This document shows positions 43,636 through 54,808 of a stretch of DNA of 64,000 nucleotides, piece by piece. Made by a program: the position numbers and the translations under genes. Origin of the DNA: Chaetomium olivaceum (lineage: Eukaryota > Ascomycota > Sordariomycetes > Sordariales > Chaetomiaceae); contig JAYWVB010000032.1 of assembly GCA_039881045.1 (NCBI GenBank), forward strand, positions 62,001-126,000. Reading direction: 5' to 3'. Position 1 is the first letter of the stretch. Each line of letters begins with the position of its first letter. The notes under the pieces were generated by a model. That model made no database searches and was not told the origin of the DNA. It saw nothing but the letters and a program-made list of their open reading frames with translations.

Positions 43636-44182
43636 ATGGCGGCCAATGAGGGAAATTTCGACTGGATCGCAAGTTTCGAAACTTTGATGCAGCTCGAGCT
43701 GGTCAAGACGAGAGGTCTCACGGCGCAGGACGTGAGCATACTCGAGGCGCTCGCTCATGAAATGCAACCTGCCACTCCCGAGACTTCAGCAGAGGCAGCA
43801 CACCGGCTGGACCGTCTCTGCACTCCTCTAGAAGACACCGACCAGGCATCTAACTATCTCTAGGGCCTTTGAGAGATCGTCATGGCTATCGCCGGGAGTG
43901 CCGAGGTTGGAGGCGAGGTCGACGAACGTCCCGTGGAAATTATCAACAGCCGAAGCAACATGAAAGGGGGGAACTGAATATTGGAGGGGTCAGTCTCTGT
44001 GCCCCTTTACCGTGCGGTCTTTGCTTGACCAGACGCCCCAAAAATGCGTATGGGTGGACTTGCCCCTAGGCATACACTATGATGGTACGCTTTTGCCCAC
44101 GCATCCTAGATTGACTGATCAATGTGCTTTTGGGCAGCTTCTGGATGAGTGCAGGTCTGTTGTGGTTTATATTAGTGAGTGA
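43636..44182 (+). pseudogene. DUF3632-family protein, N-terminal remnant with two Trp-position stops
   Basis: ATG at 43636 opens 'MAANEGNFDWIASFETLMQL' and stays open to 'LCTPLEDTDQASNYL'. Then TAG (43861-43863) and TGA (43870-43872) interrupt a frame that otherwise reads on as 'EIVMAIAGSAEVGGEVDER'. In DUF3632 proteins both positions are usually Trp, so each stop can be explained by a single G-to-A change (TGG to TAG, TGG to TGA). Later the frame slips, and 'VWVDLPLGIHYD' appears before a donor-like gtacgc (about 44081). The rest of the family sequence is not recognisable. Function of the family unknown. Confidence in the family name is moderate. Confidence 0.55.
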
Positions 44183-44651
44183 CATGAGCCACCGAGCTTG
44201 GGGGGGTAATGAAGAGGGAAAAGAGGGATTCAGGTCGTTGACTCAACATGCAAATACTTCTACCGCAAACTGTATCCCCGAGCAAGCCGAGTGGTCTGAT
44301 TCAGGACGGCGTCAATGCCCGTGAGGCTGAGGTTATTATGTTTTTGTCTGAACGCTAGTGAGCATGGGGCGATGATTGTGACATGTGAAGCAGCGGATAT
44401 AAAGTGATACCTAGCAAACAAGAGGCTGAGTTTGAGTCTCGACTTACTGCATCATGTGAAATCTTGTTTCCTCCTACGCGGAGTACGATAACAAAAACGG
44501 CTTACCCCTACACTCGGCGCAATCGAATCCCGCAAAGAAACCTTCTCTTCAAAATCTACAACCTGTCTCCCTATTACTACCTATCTTTAGGTACCGCTTC
44601 CAGGGGCCGCTCTTCTCCCCGCTTACAATTCTGGCCCTACCGTAGTGGGAA

Positions 44652-44697
44652 AATGCACAGGGCAACTAGCATACATTGCCTTCCCGCAATACAATGT
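44652..44697. repeat. Short hairpin next to the inverted-repeat element
   Basis: 'catacattg' and 'caatgtatg' form a 9-base inverted repeat around a loop of about 13 bases. It is preceded by another copy of 'gcaactagcat', the word repeated inside the adjacent element. Confidence 0.6.
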
Positions 44698-45124
44698 ATG
44701 ACAGCCTCCGCAACTAGCATCGCCAGGTCAACTAGCATCGCCAGATCAACTAGCATTCCACCCCGCCCCACCAAACGGCCACCGCCCGGCATCTCCTTCG
44801 TCCCCAACATATCAACATACGGAAGGAACCAACCCATCGTCTTTTCGTGAATGGCCAAGTGGTCAAGTGTTGTCAATTGTGATTGTGAAGTGTGTATGTT
44901 CGACCCGTTGTTTGTGACATTCCTTGAAAATCGCTCGCATCTCGAAGTTCAATTGAAATGAGCTTCCAGATGTGACGGCAACCCTTTTGCACCTGTTACG
45001 GGCCGCGCGCCCGATCTTTTTACAGTGCCCACAGGGGCTGTGATACAGGGCTAATGGGTGGGGTGGAATGCTAGTTGATCTGGCTATGCTTGTTGCATGT
45101 GCGATGCTAGTTGCCAAAACTGTC
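44698..45124. mobile_element. MITE-like element with imperfect inverted terminal repeats of about 65 bp
   Basis: The left end reads tgacag then 'gcaactagcatcgc', with 'agatcaactagcattccacc' about 30 bases further in. The right end (45055-45124) is the reverse complement of the same series, finishing 'gatgctagttgcc' then ctgtca. By eye the arms match over about 60 bases with a handful of differences. The interior of about 300 bases has no gene. Within the arms the word 'caactagcat' recurs several times. No clear target-site duplication is visible, so the ends are approximate. Non-autonomous DNA transposon is the most likely interpretation; a plain inverted repeat is the alternative. Confidence 0.6.
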
Positions 45125-45910
45125 AAAACTTTTCAGGCTACCATACCTGCGCCCTGCAGAACCCCGCTGCGGTAGTCATATAAAAAAAGAAAGCAGCGGC
45201 GATTACTCGCCGATATTCCATGACTAATAGATTCTGTACTTGGCAGACTTTACTACGTAGAATCTGAGCTGCGCCAATGCTTTGCTCCCTGAGACCCAGG
45301 GTACGTACTCGCGGGGATGCCGAGAGCAACTGAGAAAGAAGTGAGCCTGAGGTGTGACTCGGGTGCAGGGTTTCGTGGCAAACCAGGCGCAACAAGGCGA
45401 GACAAGGCTTGTAAAGCAGAGCCCACAGGACAGAAAAGGTTGAAAGACGGCAGGGTAACCAACGAGAGCGGTCCTGACCGGACGGGACCAGATTCCTGGG
45501 CCATAATCCATGCGGTCATGCCCCAAAGGACAGGGCGGGCCACTGAGAATAAAGCAGAAATCAGTCAGGAGTTCCATCAACCACTGGTAAGCTTAAACGG
45601 TTCCAGATGACCGCCCCAGTCCTGCCGGTCTTCCCGACAGGCACTTTGGAAGGCCTTGAAGAACATCAGATGACGCCTGCCGTTGTGGGGGTTCTGCCTT
45701 GAGCCACTGATAGGGGGTCGGCGCTACCACCCAGGCCTCACAACCTCCTAGCTACTCATTCGTATTCAAAGGGCCACTGACATGTCGTTGTTGACAAGGA
45801 TTAATGAATAGTGTACGGAATAATGATAATGAACTACTTGCGTCTCTGATCTACTAGTACATCGACGAGCAAGAACAAAAGACAGCAACTCAACTGGACG
45901 TGCTCGCCTC
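45125..45910. other. Intergenic region right of the MITE-like element
   Basis: No gene supported; several frames of 80-118 codons on both strands lack motifs. Its right end is the 3' flank of the sugar transporter. Confidence 0.45.
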
Positions 45911-47543
45911 TCACCCCACATGCACGGACTCCTGCTTGGCCTTGACCTCCTCGACGCGGCGCTCGAGCTCGTTGGCGGCCCAGTCCTTCCGGTCCATGGT
46001 GGGTACAAAGAGGGGCGCGTCCGTGAAAAGACGGTTCATCTCCTCCAGAGGGCGGCGGGCCGTCTCGGGCAGGAAGGCCCAGAAGAAGAGGGCGTTGGTG
46101 AAGTTGCAGATGACGAAAAGAATGTAGTAGCGGTACCCGGCCGTCTTCATGGCCGGGCCTGTGACCTGTCCGATCATGGTGTTGAGCGCGAACGAGGTCA
46201 TGGTCGCGATGGACACGCCCTTGGATCGCGTCTTGGTGTCGAACACCTCAGCAGGGATGATCCAGGACAGGGGGCCACACGTCGCGCTGAAGCTGAAGTT
46301 GTACACCCACGTGACCACGATGAAGCCCCACGCCGCTGCCGTGTTGTCGTTGGCACCCGGGGGAAACTTGGCGAGCAGGATGGTGGCAATGAGGAAGGTG
46401 ACGCAGTTGCCGAGGTTGCCGAAGATGAGAGGCCAGCGCCGGCCGAATTTGTCGATGAAGAGCATGCAGAGCGCCTGTGCCACCAGTGCGATAATGGACG
46501 AGATGGCCTGGTACTTGAGCGTGTCGTCGCCCTCGATGCCCATGAGGCCGTAGATGGTGACCGAGTAGTACTGGATCGCCGAAACACCCGTCATCTGGGC
46601 ACCGCCCTGGAGCGCGCAGGCGAGGAACAAACGCCGGAAGCAGGACCTGTCCTTGAACAACTCGGAGTATGACTTGGCTTCGTTGGCGCGGTCAAAGGCG
46701 ACGGCTTCGCGAATCTGCTGGTACTCGGCTTGTACCCAGGCGTCGTTGGTGTCACCGTGGGCGTGCAGCTTGGCGAGCGTCTGGAGGCCGAGTTCGGGCT
46801 TGTCGTGGTCGATAAGCCAACGTGGGGACTCGGGGAAGAGGAGAATGAGGGCGGCAAGAAAGACAGCAGGGATGACTTGGATTCCCAGCGACGTCCGCCA
46901 TTGCCCGTCGTTCGTGGGGTCAAAGCCAACGTAAGTGCCTTTGAGAACATGGTTAGTACGTGATTGGGGTTGTGGTAGATACCAAGAAGTCAAGACCTAC
47001 CGTATGAAATCCAGGCAGCCGCCAAAGCACCGATACCAAGCATAAACTGCTGCAGAGCGGTGACACGGCCGCGGATGCTGGGATGGGCCAGTTCGGCCTG
47101 GTAGAGAGGCACGATCATGCACAGCACGCCAACACCGACGCCAGCGATGGCGCGTCCAGAGTACAGGTACGAGAGAGCCTGGGCTCCCGTTTGGAGGGCG
47201 CCACCAAGGCAGAAAACGAGGGCGCCGAGAAGAATTGTCCAGCGACGGCCGAGCCTGTCACCCATGGGGCCGGCAGCCATGGCTCCGAAGAAGGCACCGC
47301 CTGTGAACACAGATACGACTGCTGCTCTGTAGACAATGTTAGCCAACTGGGTGCGTCCATGACGTTTGGAACTGGGGTCTTTAGGAATACGTACTCCTCA
47401 TTGTTGCTAGGGTTGAACTTCGTCTTGAACGATTGCGAGGCGATGACCTGAGCAATGACACCTAGGTCATAACCGTACAACAGGGACCCGAGCGAGGCGA
47501 AGACGCCCACCAGGAACTGGTACCACTTAGGGGAGAGCACCAT
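45911..47543 (-). CDS. MFS sugar transporter (hexose/pentose type), three exons
   Basis: A plasma-membrane sugar:proton symporter with 12 helices. Exons 47543-47395, 47326-47001 and 46938-45911 sum to an exact 501 codons (500 residues). Signatures: helix 1 'LGSLLYGYDLGVIAQVIAS', motif 'DRLGRRWTILLGALVF', 'LYSGRAIAGVGVGVLCMIVP', the sugar-transporter motif 'PESPRWLIDHDK', 'GVSAIQYYS' in helix 7, 'DKFGRRWPLIFGNLGNC', 'GPLSWIIPAEVFDTKTRSKG' and the C-terminal 'PETARRPLEEMNRLF'. A TATA-like element on this strand near 47655-47662 lies about 115 bases before the start. It faces the GH51 gene across an 845-base promoter region; an arabinose or hexose substrate would suit that neighbour but is not shown by the sequence. 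Confidence 0.93.
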
Positions 47544-48388
47544 CGTGCAGGATGTTCAACGTGGCTTCCGTGTCTGAAGTGTCGTATCAACCCTGCGACT
47601 AAAGGCGGGAAGTAACATGACGGAAATAAACCCCACACGGGGAGATCTGCAGCACTTTATACTGTCACCCACGGCCGTATGCGGCTCTTCTGCAATGCTG
47701 CCCTGATGGCCTCGTGTCGCGTGGAAACTAGGCCGAGACCCTGGAACGCCGGACGCCCGTGTCGATTTCCAGAAACATTCGCCGTTGCGGTCAAGGTCCG
47801 TGACACGTGCCAGAGAACTCGCGACCAGGAATACCACGTAGCGCGCCTATCGAACTGCACATTTCCCCGGAATATTCCATCTTCTCCACACTCGTCATCC
47901 ACCTCTCCGCTTTCCGAGCGTTGGAGGCTCCAACATGGCGGCGGTGCGTTGCCAGACCAGACTTAGCTCCGCGTTCAGTTGCCCCGATCCCCGGGCCGCG
48001 GTACTTGTTGGGGCTGCGTGCTGGGGTGAGATCGGTCGACGGCGACTGGTGGGTATTCTGTCTTCCCCCGCGTGGCATCCTCAGCGGGGAGCAATATCCG
48101 GGTATGGCTCCCGATTCGGCTAGGGGCTGGGCACGCCGTCCCGGTCGGCAGTCGGGGCAAGTTATGCGCACGAATCAGAGGCCACGGTCTAGCGGCGTTA
48201 AGGCCCCATCGTTTACGGCATCGCGGGCCTTGGCTGAGGAGGTCCAGCTGTTTCCGCTACGGCCAGAGGGATGTGGGCGTGCCCTCCCGCAAACTTGGGT
48301 GTCGAATAAATTACCCTTGACTTCGGTGTCATCAGCAGAGCCTCAGACGGGTTTGTAGGCCAGAGTTACGTTACTTGAGATATTCACC
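47544..48388. promoter_or_regulatory. Divergent promoter region, sugar transporter and GH51 gene
   Basis: The two genes start on opposite sides of this 845-base region, so it should contain both promoters. GC-rich short frames on both strands have no family signal. Confidence 0.5.
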
Positions 48389-50163
<1,775 letters not shown>

Positions 50164-50575
50164 AAGGCGGGATGGACATGGTGTAGACAAAATATTCGAG
50201 TAGATAATCACAATCACGGGCAGTACATCGACAATGCCGCACCTTCCCTCTTAGTCTAGGTGGCCCCTCGGTTTTGAATCGGAAGACTCGGAGTCTTTAC
50301 TGGTAAGTAGCTCTTCCCTGGAGCTCAACCCCCGAACTCTGTGGCACTTGCGCCTGCCGGTGACACGCGAGGAGGATATCGCACCGAGACAACTTGGTTT
50401 TCGGAGGTGCCTACCTTACCTACAGTACCTAGGCACCCACTCTGGCCTCGTTCTTCTGTTTTGGTCAATGTTTTCAGAACTACCGCTGCGTCATCACCAA
50501 AACACCACTCAATCGGCCGAGACACAGACATTAGAACAACTTGACATTCACCGCATCACCAGAACATTTCATAAT
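50164..50575. other. Intergenic spacer, promoter of the methyltransferase
   Basis: Contains the motif 'gtacctaggc' at 50425-50434, about 150 bases before the start codon. No gene. Confidence 0.5.
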
Positions 50576-52337
50576 ATGTCTAGCTACCAAGAACCAGAGC
50601 TCACCGACTTACCGGCACAGCTTAACGGCCACTTCGAGCATGGGATCGACGAAGATGCCCCTATGTCGGCTCCCCAGCTGCAAACGAATGGCGAAAGCTC
50701 CCACAACGGAGTTCATGACGCCGACGAGGTCATGGTAAGTTACCACGATCAGAGTGAATCGAAGTGCGGGCAGAGACTGATGCACCTCGTTTCACAGGAA
50801 GATGCTGTCCCACAAGACAACGATGGTGACGACGAGAGAGATAACCGAAGCCAGAGCCCGACCTCGAGTGAAGAGTCGAGATGGGACAGAGCCTTGTATC
50901 ATCGCCGACAGGAGTTTGGCCGTACCTACCACGCGTATACTGAGGACTATCCCGGCGGTGGTAATATTTTAAAATGTATGGCACCCAATTCAAGACAAAC
51001 AAGATGCGATAACTGACCACTACGACCAGCATATTTCATGCCAAACGACGAGGTACCAGCTTTCGTCATATCGCACTGTTTTCCCGCTTCCTCTTGCTGA
51101 CCAGCGTCTTGACAGCTCGAGCTGGGGCGCCTGGATCGCCAGCACGATCTGATGAGGGTTACACAGGACTTCCGGTTGTTTGTGTGTCCCGCCGGTAGCG
51201 AAATTCCTCTGAAAAACGTCCTTGACGCTGGGTGCGGGACGGGGATCTGGACCCTGGAATTTGGCACGTAAACCCCGCGTATCTGACTGCTAGGATCAGG
51301 GCCAACTAACCCCCCATCTACTATACAGCTCGGGAACATCCCCACGCCACCGTTAGTTTCCCCGGCACCTTAATCAGCTAGAGCTTGCATTGACGGCTTT
51401 TAGGTTGTTGGCGTTGACATCAGCTATTCCCAAGAACGGTAAGCCGACGGCCAAAACATGGCGCTCCCTCCTAGGCTTCCCGTGTGTCGTGTAGCTCGTT
51501 AGTTTACAAGTCACAGTATCCAAAATGCATCCTTCGAAGTGATGGACCTCGACACGGAGTGGGACTTGGGCAACGTGGACCCCTGGGACTTCATCTACGC
51601 CCGCTTCATGGCCGGTGCCATCGCAGACTGGGACGATTTCTTCCAACAGTCATACCGGTAAGCGCCAAAACGGAACGCAAATATTTGCGTCCTTTCTTGA
51701 CTTATACTCACCGTTTCCAAAATTAGAGAGCTTCGACCGGGCGGCTGGCTCGAGGTGTGCGACTTTGTATATCCCATGGTCAGCTTCGGCGGCACGATCC
51801 CACCTGGCACCCCTCTATACGACTGGAATCATTGGATCATATACGCTTCACAGCGACTAGGGGTCGGCTTGGATCGTACCAGAGACTACGCGAGTAAAAT
51901 GGGGGATGCTGGATTCCAAAGCGTGCATGTAGGCGAGTATCTCTGGCCATTAGGTTGGGGGACCGACGCGAAGAGTCAATATATTGGTAAGCAAACCGAG
52001 GCGTGGGAATTGTGCTGGCTAGGCAAATTTTGACAGAAGAGCAGGCCCTAGGGCTCTCCAAAACGCCGTAGACAGCCTTGAAGCATTGGCGCTCATGTCT
52101 CTCACGAAGGCTTTCCCTGACGACTGGAATGAGGAACGAGTGCGACATTTATGTCAGTTCGCCGAAAGGGATCTCCGAAACCCGGCATACAAGATCACAA
52201 TACGCGTGTGAGTCTATGCAAAGATGGAAAGCGTGAAAGCCAGTCTGACATTCGTCCGTTGTAGGTCTATCCTGTATGGGCAGAGGCCGTGGGAAGATGA
52301 TGAAACTGACGAAGCTGAGGGAGCTGGGGTGGTGTAA
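50576..52337 (+). CDS. LaeA-like SAM-dependent methyltransferase, ten exons
   Basis: Class I methyltransferase of the LaeA-like group common in filamentous ascomycetes. Proposed exons: 50576-50734, 50798-50960, 51030-51052, 51116-51263, 51329-51351, 51404-51438, 51517-51657, 51727-51986, 52045-52207 and 52265-52337, summing to 396 codons. Motifs in order: a disordered acidic N-terminus, 'YHRRQEFGRTYHAY', 'YFMPNDE|LELGRLDRQHDL', SAM motif I 'VLDAGCGTGIWTLEF', motif II 'ATVVGVDISYSQ', 'DPWDFIYARFMAGAIADW', 'LRPGGWLEVCDF', and a C-terminal 'PWEDDETDE' tail. The intron after exon 4 appears to use a GC donor (gcacgt) rather than GT; the phase works only that way. No lesions. Target unknown; LaeA itself is a global regulator, but most paralogues have no known role. 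Confidence 0.82.
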
Positions 52338-53208
52338 GATCGGGGTGGAGAGGCTGCAAAATTACTGACGAGAGAAGGCAAGGGAGAGGAGGGTGTAAAG
52401 GGGGCAAGGGAGTGCGAGCTGCTGCTGTGGGTGAATATGTTGGTGTTGCAGCCTGATGATGATGGTCGGGGTTGTTTGGTTCGGTTCATAGCCGAGCCGC
52501 CATTACAGGAATACTGGTGTTTTGGGTTCTTACAGACAAGCAGCCTGCCAGAAGGCTGGGGAGTTGTACTTTACTAGTTTATCGGTCTCTGTGTGCCGAG
52601 ATGATCCTCGGGGATCATATCTTGCGACCCAAGAATGGCAGTGTTATGCTCCTTTTGCTACTCTCAGTTTAGCTCGGAAAATGGCTTCTGAATACCTCGC
52701 ATCAAATAATGCTCCTTTTTCCTACTCCAGCCAAGACAAAATGGAATTGAGAGGTCTGGGAGTTCGTATTCAGATATAAGGCGCATGCGAAGGTGACAGC
52801 CAAGCCTTTGGCACTCATTACCCGAATGGTACCTCCAACCCTGGCGAGAGTACCTAATCTGTCAACAATGATCACCGTTTCCCCGACGGACAACTCAGAC
52901 ATTACATCGGCGTAGCGGGGCACGGGAAGGAGGCGGCAATGCATCCCCGGGTAATGGCAGCAAATTCTATTTTTGGGAATGCGGCACGCAACCCGGGTTG
53001 GTTCAACGTGGCTTATAAGCCGCGCTCATTCCTCTGCGTTGTCAACGACTTCTGCGTTGTCAACTACCACGACCGTCACTGCTAAAGCGTACGCTTCACA
53101 ATAATATTCCGCAGAAGACACTCAAAAATAGCTTACAGAGTCCTATCTCAAGGAAACCAATAACACCGATCGATCCCTTCGTCGATCGACCAGAAAAGAA
53201 ATACCAAG
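52338..53208. other. Intergenic region
   Basis: No gene supported. A TATA-like 'cttataagcc' lies at about 53011-53020 and a 19-base tandem repeat ('tctgcgttgtcaacgact'-like) at about 53032-53062, both upstream of the secreted protein. Confidence 0.45.
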
Positions 53209-53625
53209 ATGCACCCCCCAACCCTCCTCACCACCGCTCTCACCTTCGCCCTCACCACCGCCACGCCGACCACCAACCAACCCCTCCAAAAGCGTTGCTC
53301 CCCGCGCTACGATCCGGACCTCGCCCTCGGCTACTACCCGCCGGCCCCCTGCTGGCAGACGTTCGACACGGCGTGCCAGCCGCACCTCGCGCGCGACACC
53401 GAAATGACGCTGGACGCACCCCACGGCCTGGCGGTGGTGTACGGGCTGACGGAGGACTGCGCGGCGCAGATTGCGGAGGAGAAGGCGCGGGAGGCCGACG
53501 GGCGGAAGAATTATGGGTGGAAGGAGGAACATGGGGTGTTGACTGTTGTGGAAGGGGGGATTTTGGTGATTAGTGGAATGATTGAGGAGGCGGTGGGGAG
53601 GTATCAGAAGTTGGAGTACTTGTGA
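53209..53625 (+). CDS. Small secreted protein, 138 aa, Kex2-processed
   Basis: Single exon. The N-terminus is a signal peptide ('LLTTALTFALTTATP') followed by a short pro-segment ending in the dibasic 'LQKR' just before 'CSPRYDPDLALGYYPPAPCW'. The mature protein has four Cys, in 'KRCSP', 'APCWQ', 'TACQP' and 'EDCAAQ', consistent with two disulfides. The C-terminal half is charged and helical ('CAAQIAEEKAREADGRKNYG'). The frame is GC-rich at third positions for most of its length. I recognise no named family; similar small secreted proteins are common in Sordariomycetes. Confidence 0.72.
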   Translation: MHPPTLLTTALTFALTTATPTTNQPLQKRCSPRYDPDLALGYYPPAPCWQTFDTACQPHLARDTEMTLDAPHGLAVVYGLTEDCAAQIAEEKAREADGRKNYGWKEEHGVLTVVEGGILVISGMIEEAVGRYQKLEYL

Positions 53626-54808
53626 GAGGTTTAGTTTGTTTTGGGGATAGGCTGATTCGGGGTGATGGGGATAGGACGGGGCGTTGTACCTTCAGTAGGC
53701 GATGGTCGGCCAGGAGATGTATGCTGGTTCCATGTTCCCACCAAATCCTCATTAATATCTCCTATAGTAGTCAGTTATCTCAATGAGTAGCACGGACTAA
53801 GCTGGAGTGGGAAGGACAGTGCAAAGGGGAACAGAATAGCTGCGTGAGTGGGCAACGTGAAATATTAATCACAAAGACTGGCTTGAAGGATTTAGAAGAA
53901 ATCGGTACTGTGTGTGTGTTGAGTTTATGTCCAGTTTTAGTTCAAAATTGCATCATAACAATCAAGCAGGTCAAATTAAACATCTCGTTACCTCATTATA
54001 GGGAAGCGGCAAGCGACATACTACGTATGAGGGATTGGCCTGGCATTATGTGCGGCGCCCAGGACAGAAGAATAAAACCGAATTGACCGAGGAATCGACA
54101 ACGGTAAGGAACGTGATGATATACGCGAACACTGAGGCAAAACCTGTCACAACCAGGTACGAGGTGGTGGTCAGGTTGATACGTGCAACATACATGCTTA
54201 GACCACTAGCTATCCGGACCAGCGTCTGGAAGTGGATGTAGCTGCAGCGTTCAAAATATGACCCCAAAAGGATGGTAGCAGGGTTATCCACTGCATATTA
54301 GAAGAGATATAGTTATTGGAAGGGCGGTGATGTATTCGTGCTTGGGATGGCATCATCATGGATGGAGTTGAATATCCAGGCAGCTATGGAACCCTTACAT
54401 GTCCATGTTAACACACCGTTTGACCATTTTTGTTTCCACTCCAGCCGGTGGTTTTACGGCAACCGCGAACTCACGGTTGATATGTAAATTTCGGCCCATT
54501 CTCTCCGAGTTTAATCAGCTAGGCGGTACTCTTGACCGGCCGCAATTCTCACAGCCAGGCTACTCAAGGTATCTCTATAATTAGTGAGGAGGGCAACACA
54601 CTAAGGCGGCTATGTGGTGCGGTTCCCGATTGTTCGACGCGCAGGATTCATCAACACAAGGCCGGCTCATAGTGCTGTTCATTAAATAAGCCGATGTTCC
54701 CGCTTTGGAATAGGTTGCTACGGCAAGGCTTCCGAGAACGTCTATTGCTCTCTTTGTTTTATTCTTTCAAGATGCCTGGTCCATGCTCGGCCTCAATACT
54801 GGCAACTC
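53626..54808. other. Gene-poor spacer
   Basis: No supportable gene. AT content is higher than in the flanking genes, and short frames lack motifs. Confidence 0.5.

Noticed and set aside
45920..46672. 250-codon open frame on the plus strand
   Set aside because: Antisense of the sugar transporter, rich in Arg/Gly/Glu as expected for the complement of a GC-rich membrane-protein gene.
53843..54300. Small frames with hydrophobic stretches
   Set aside because: AT-rich DNA gives hydrophobic translations on both strands; no start context, splice sites or family motif.
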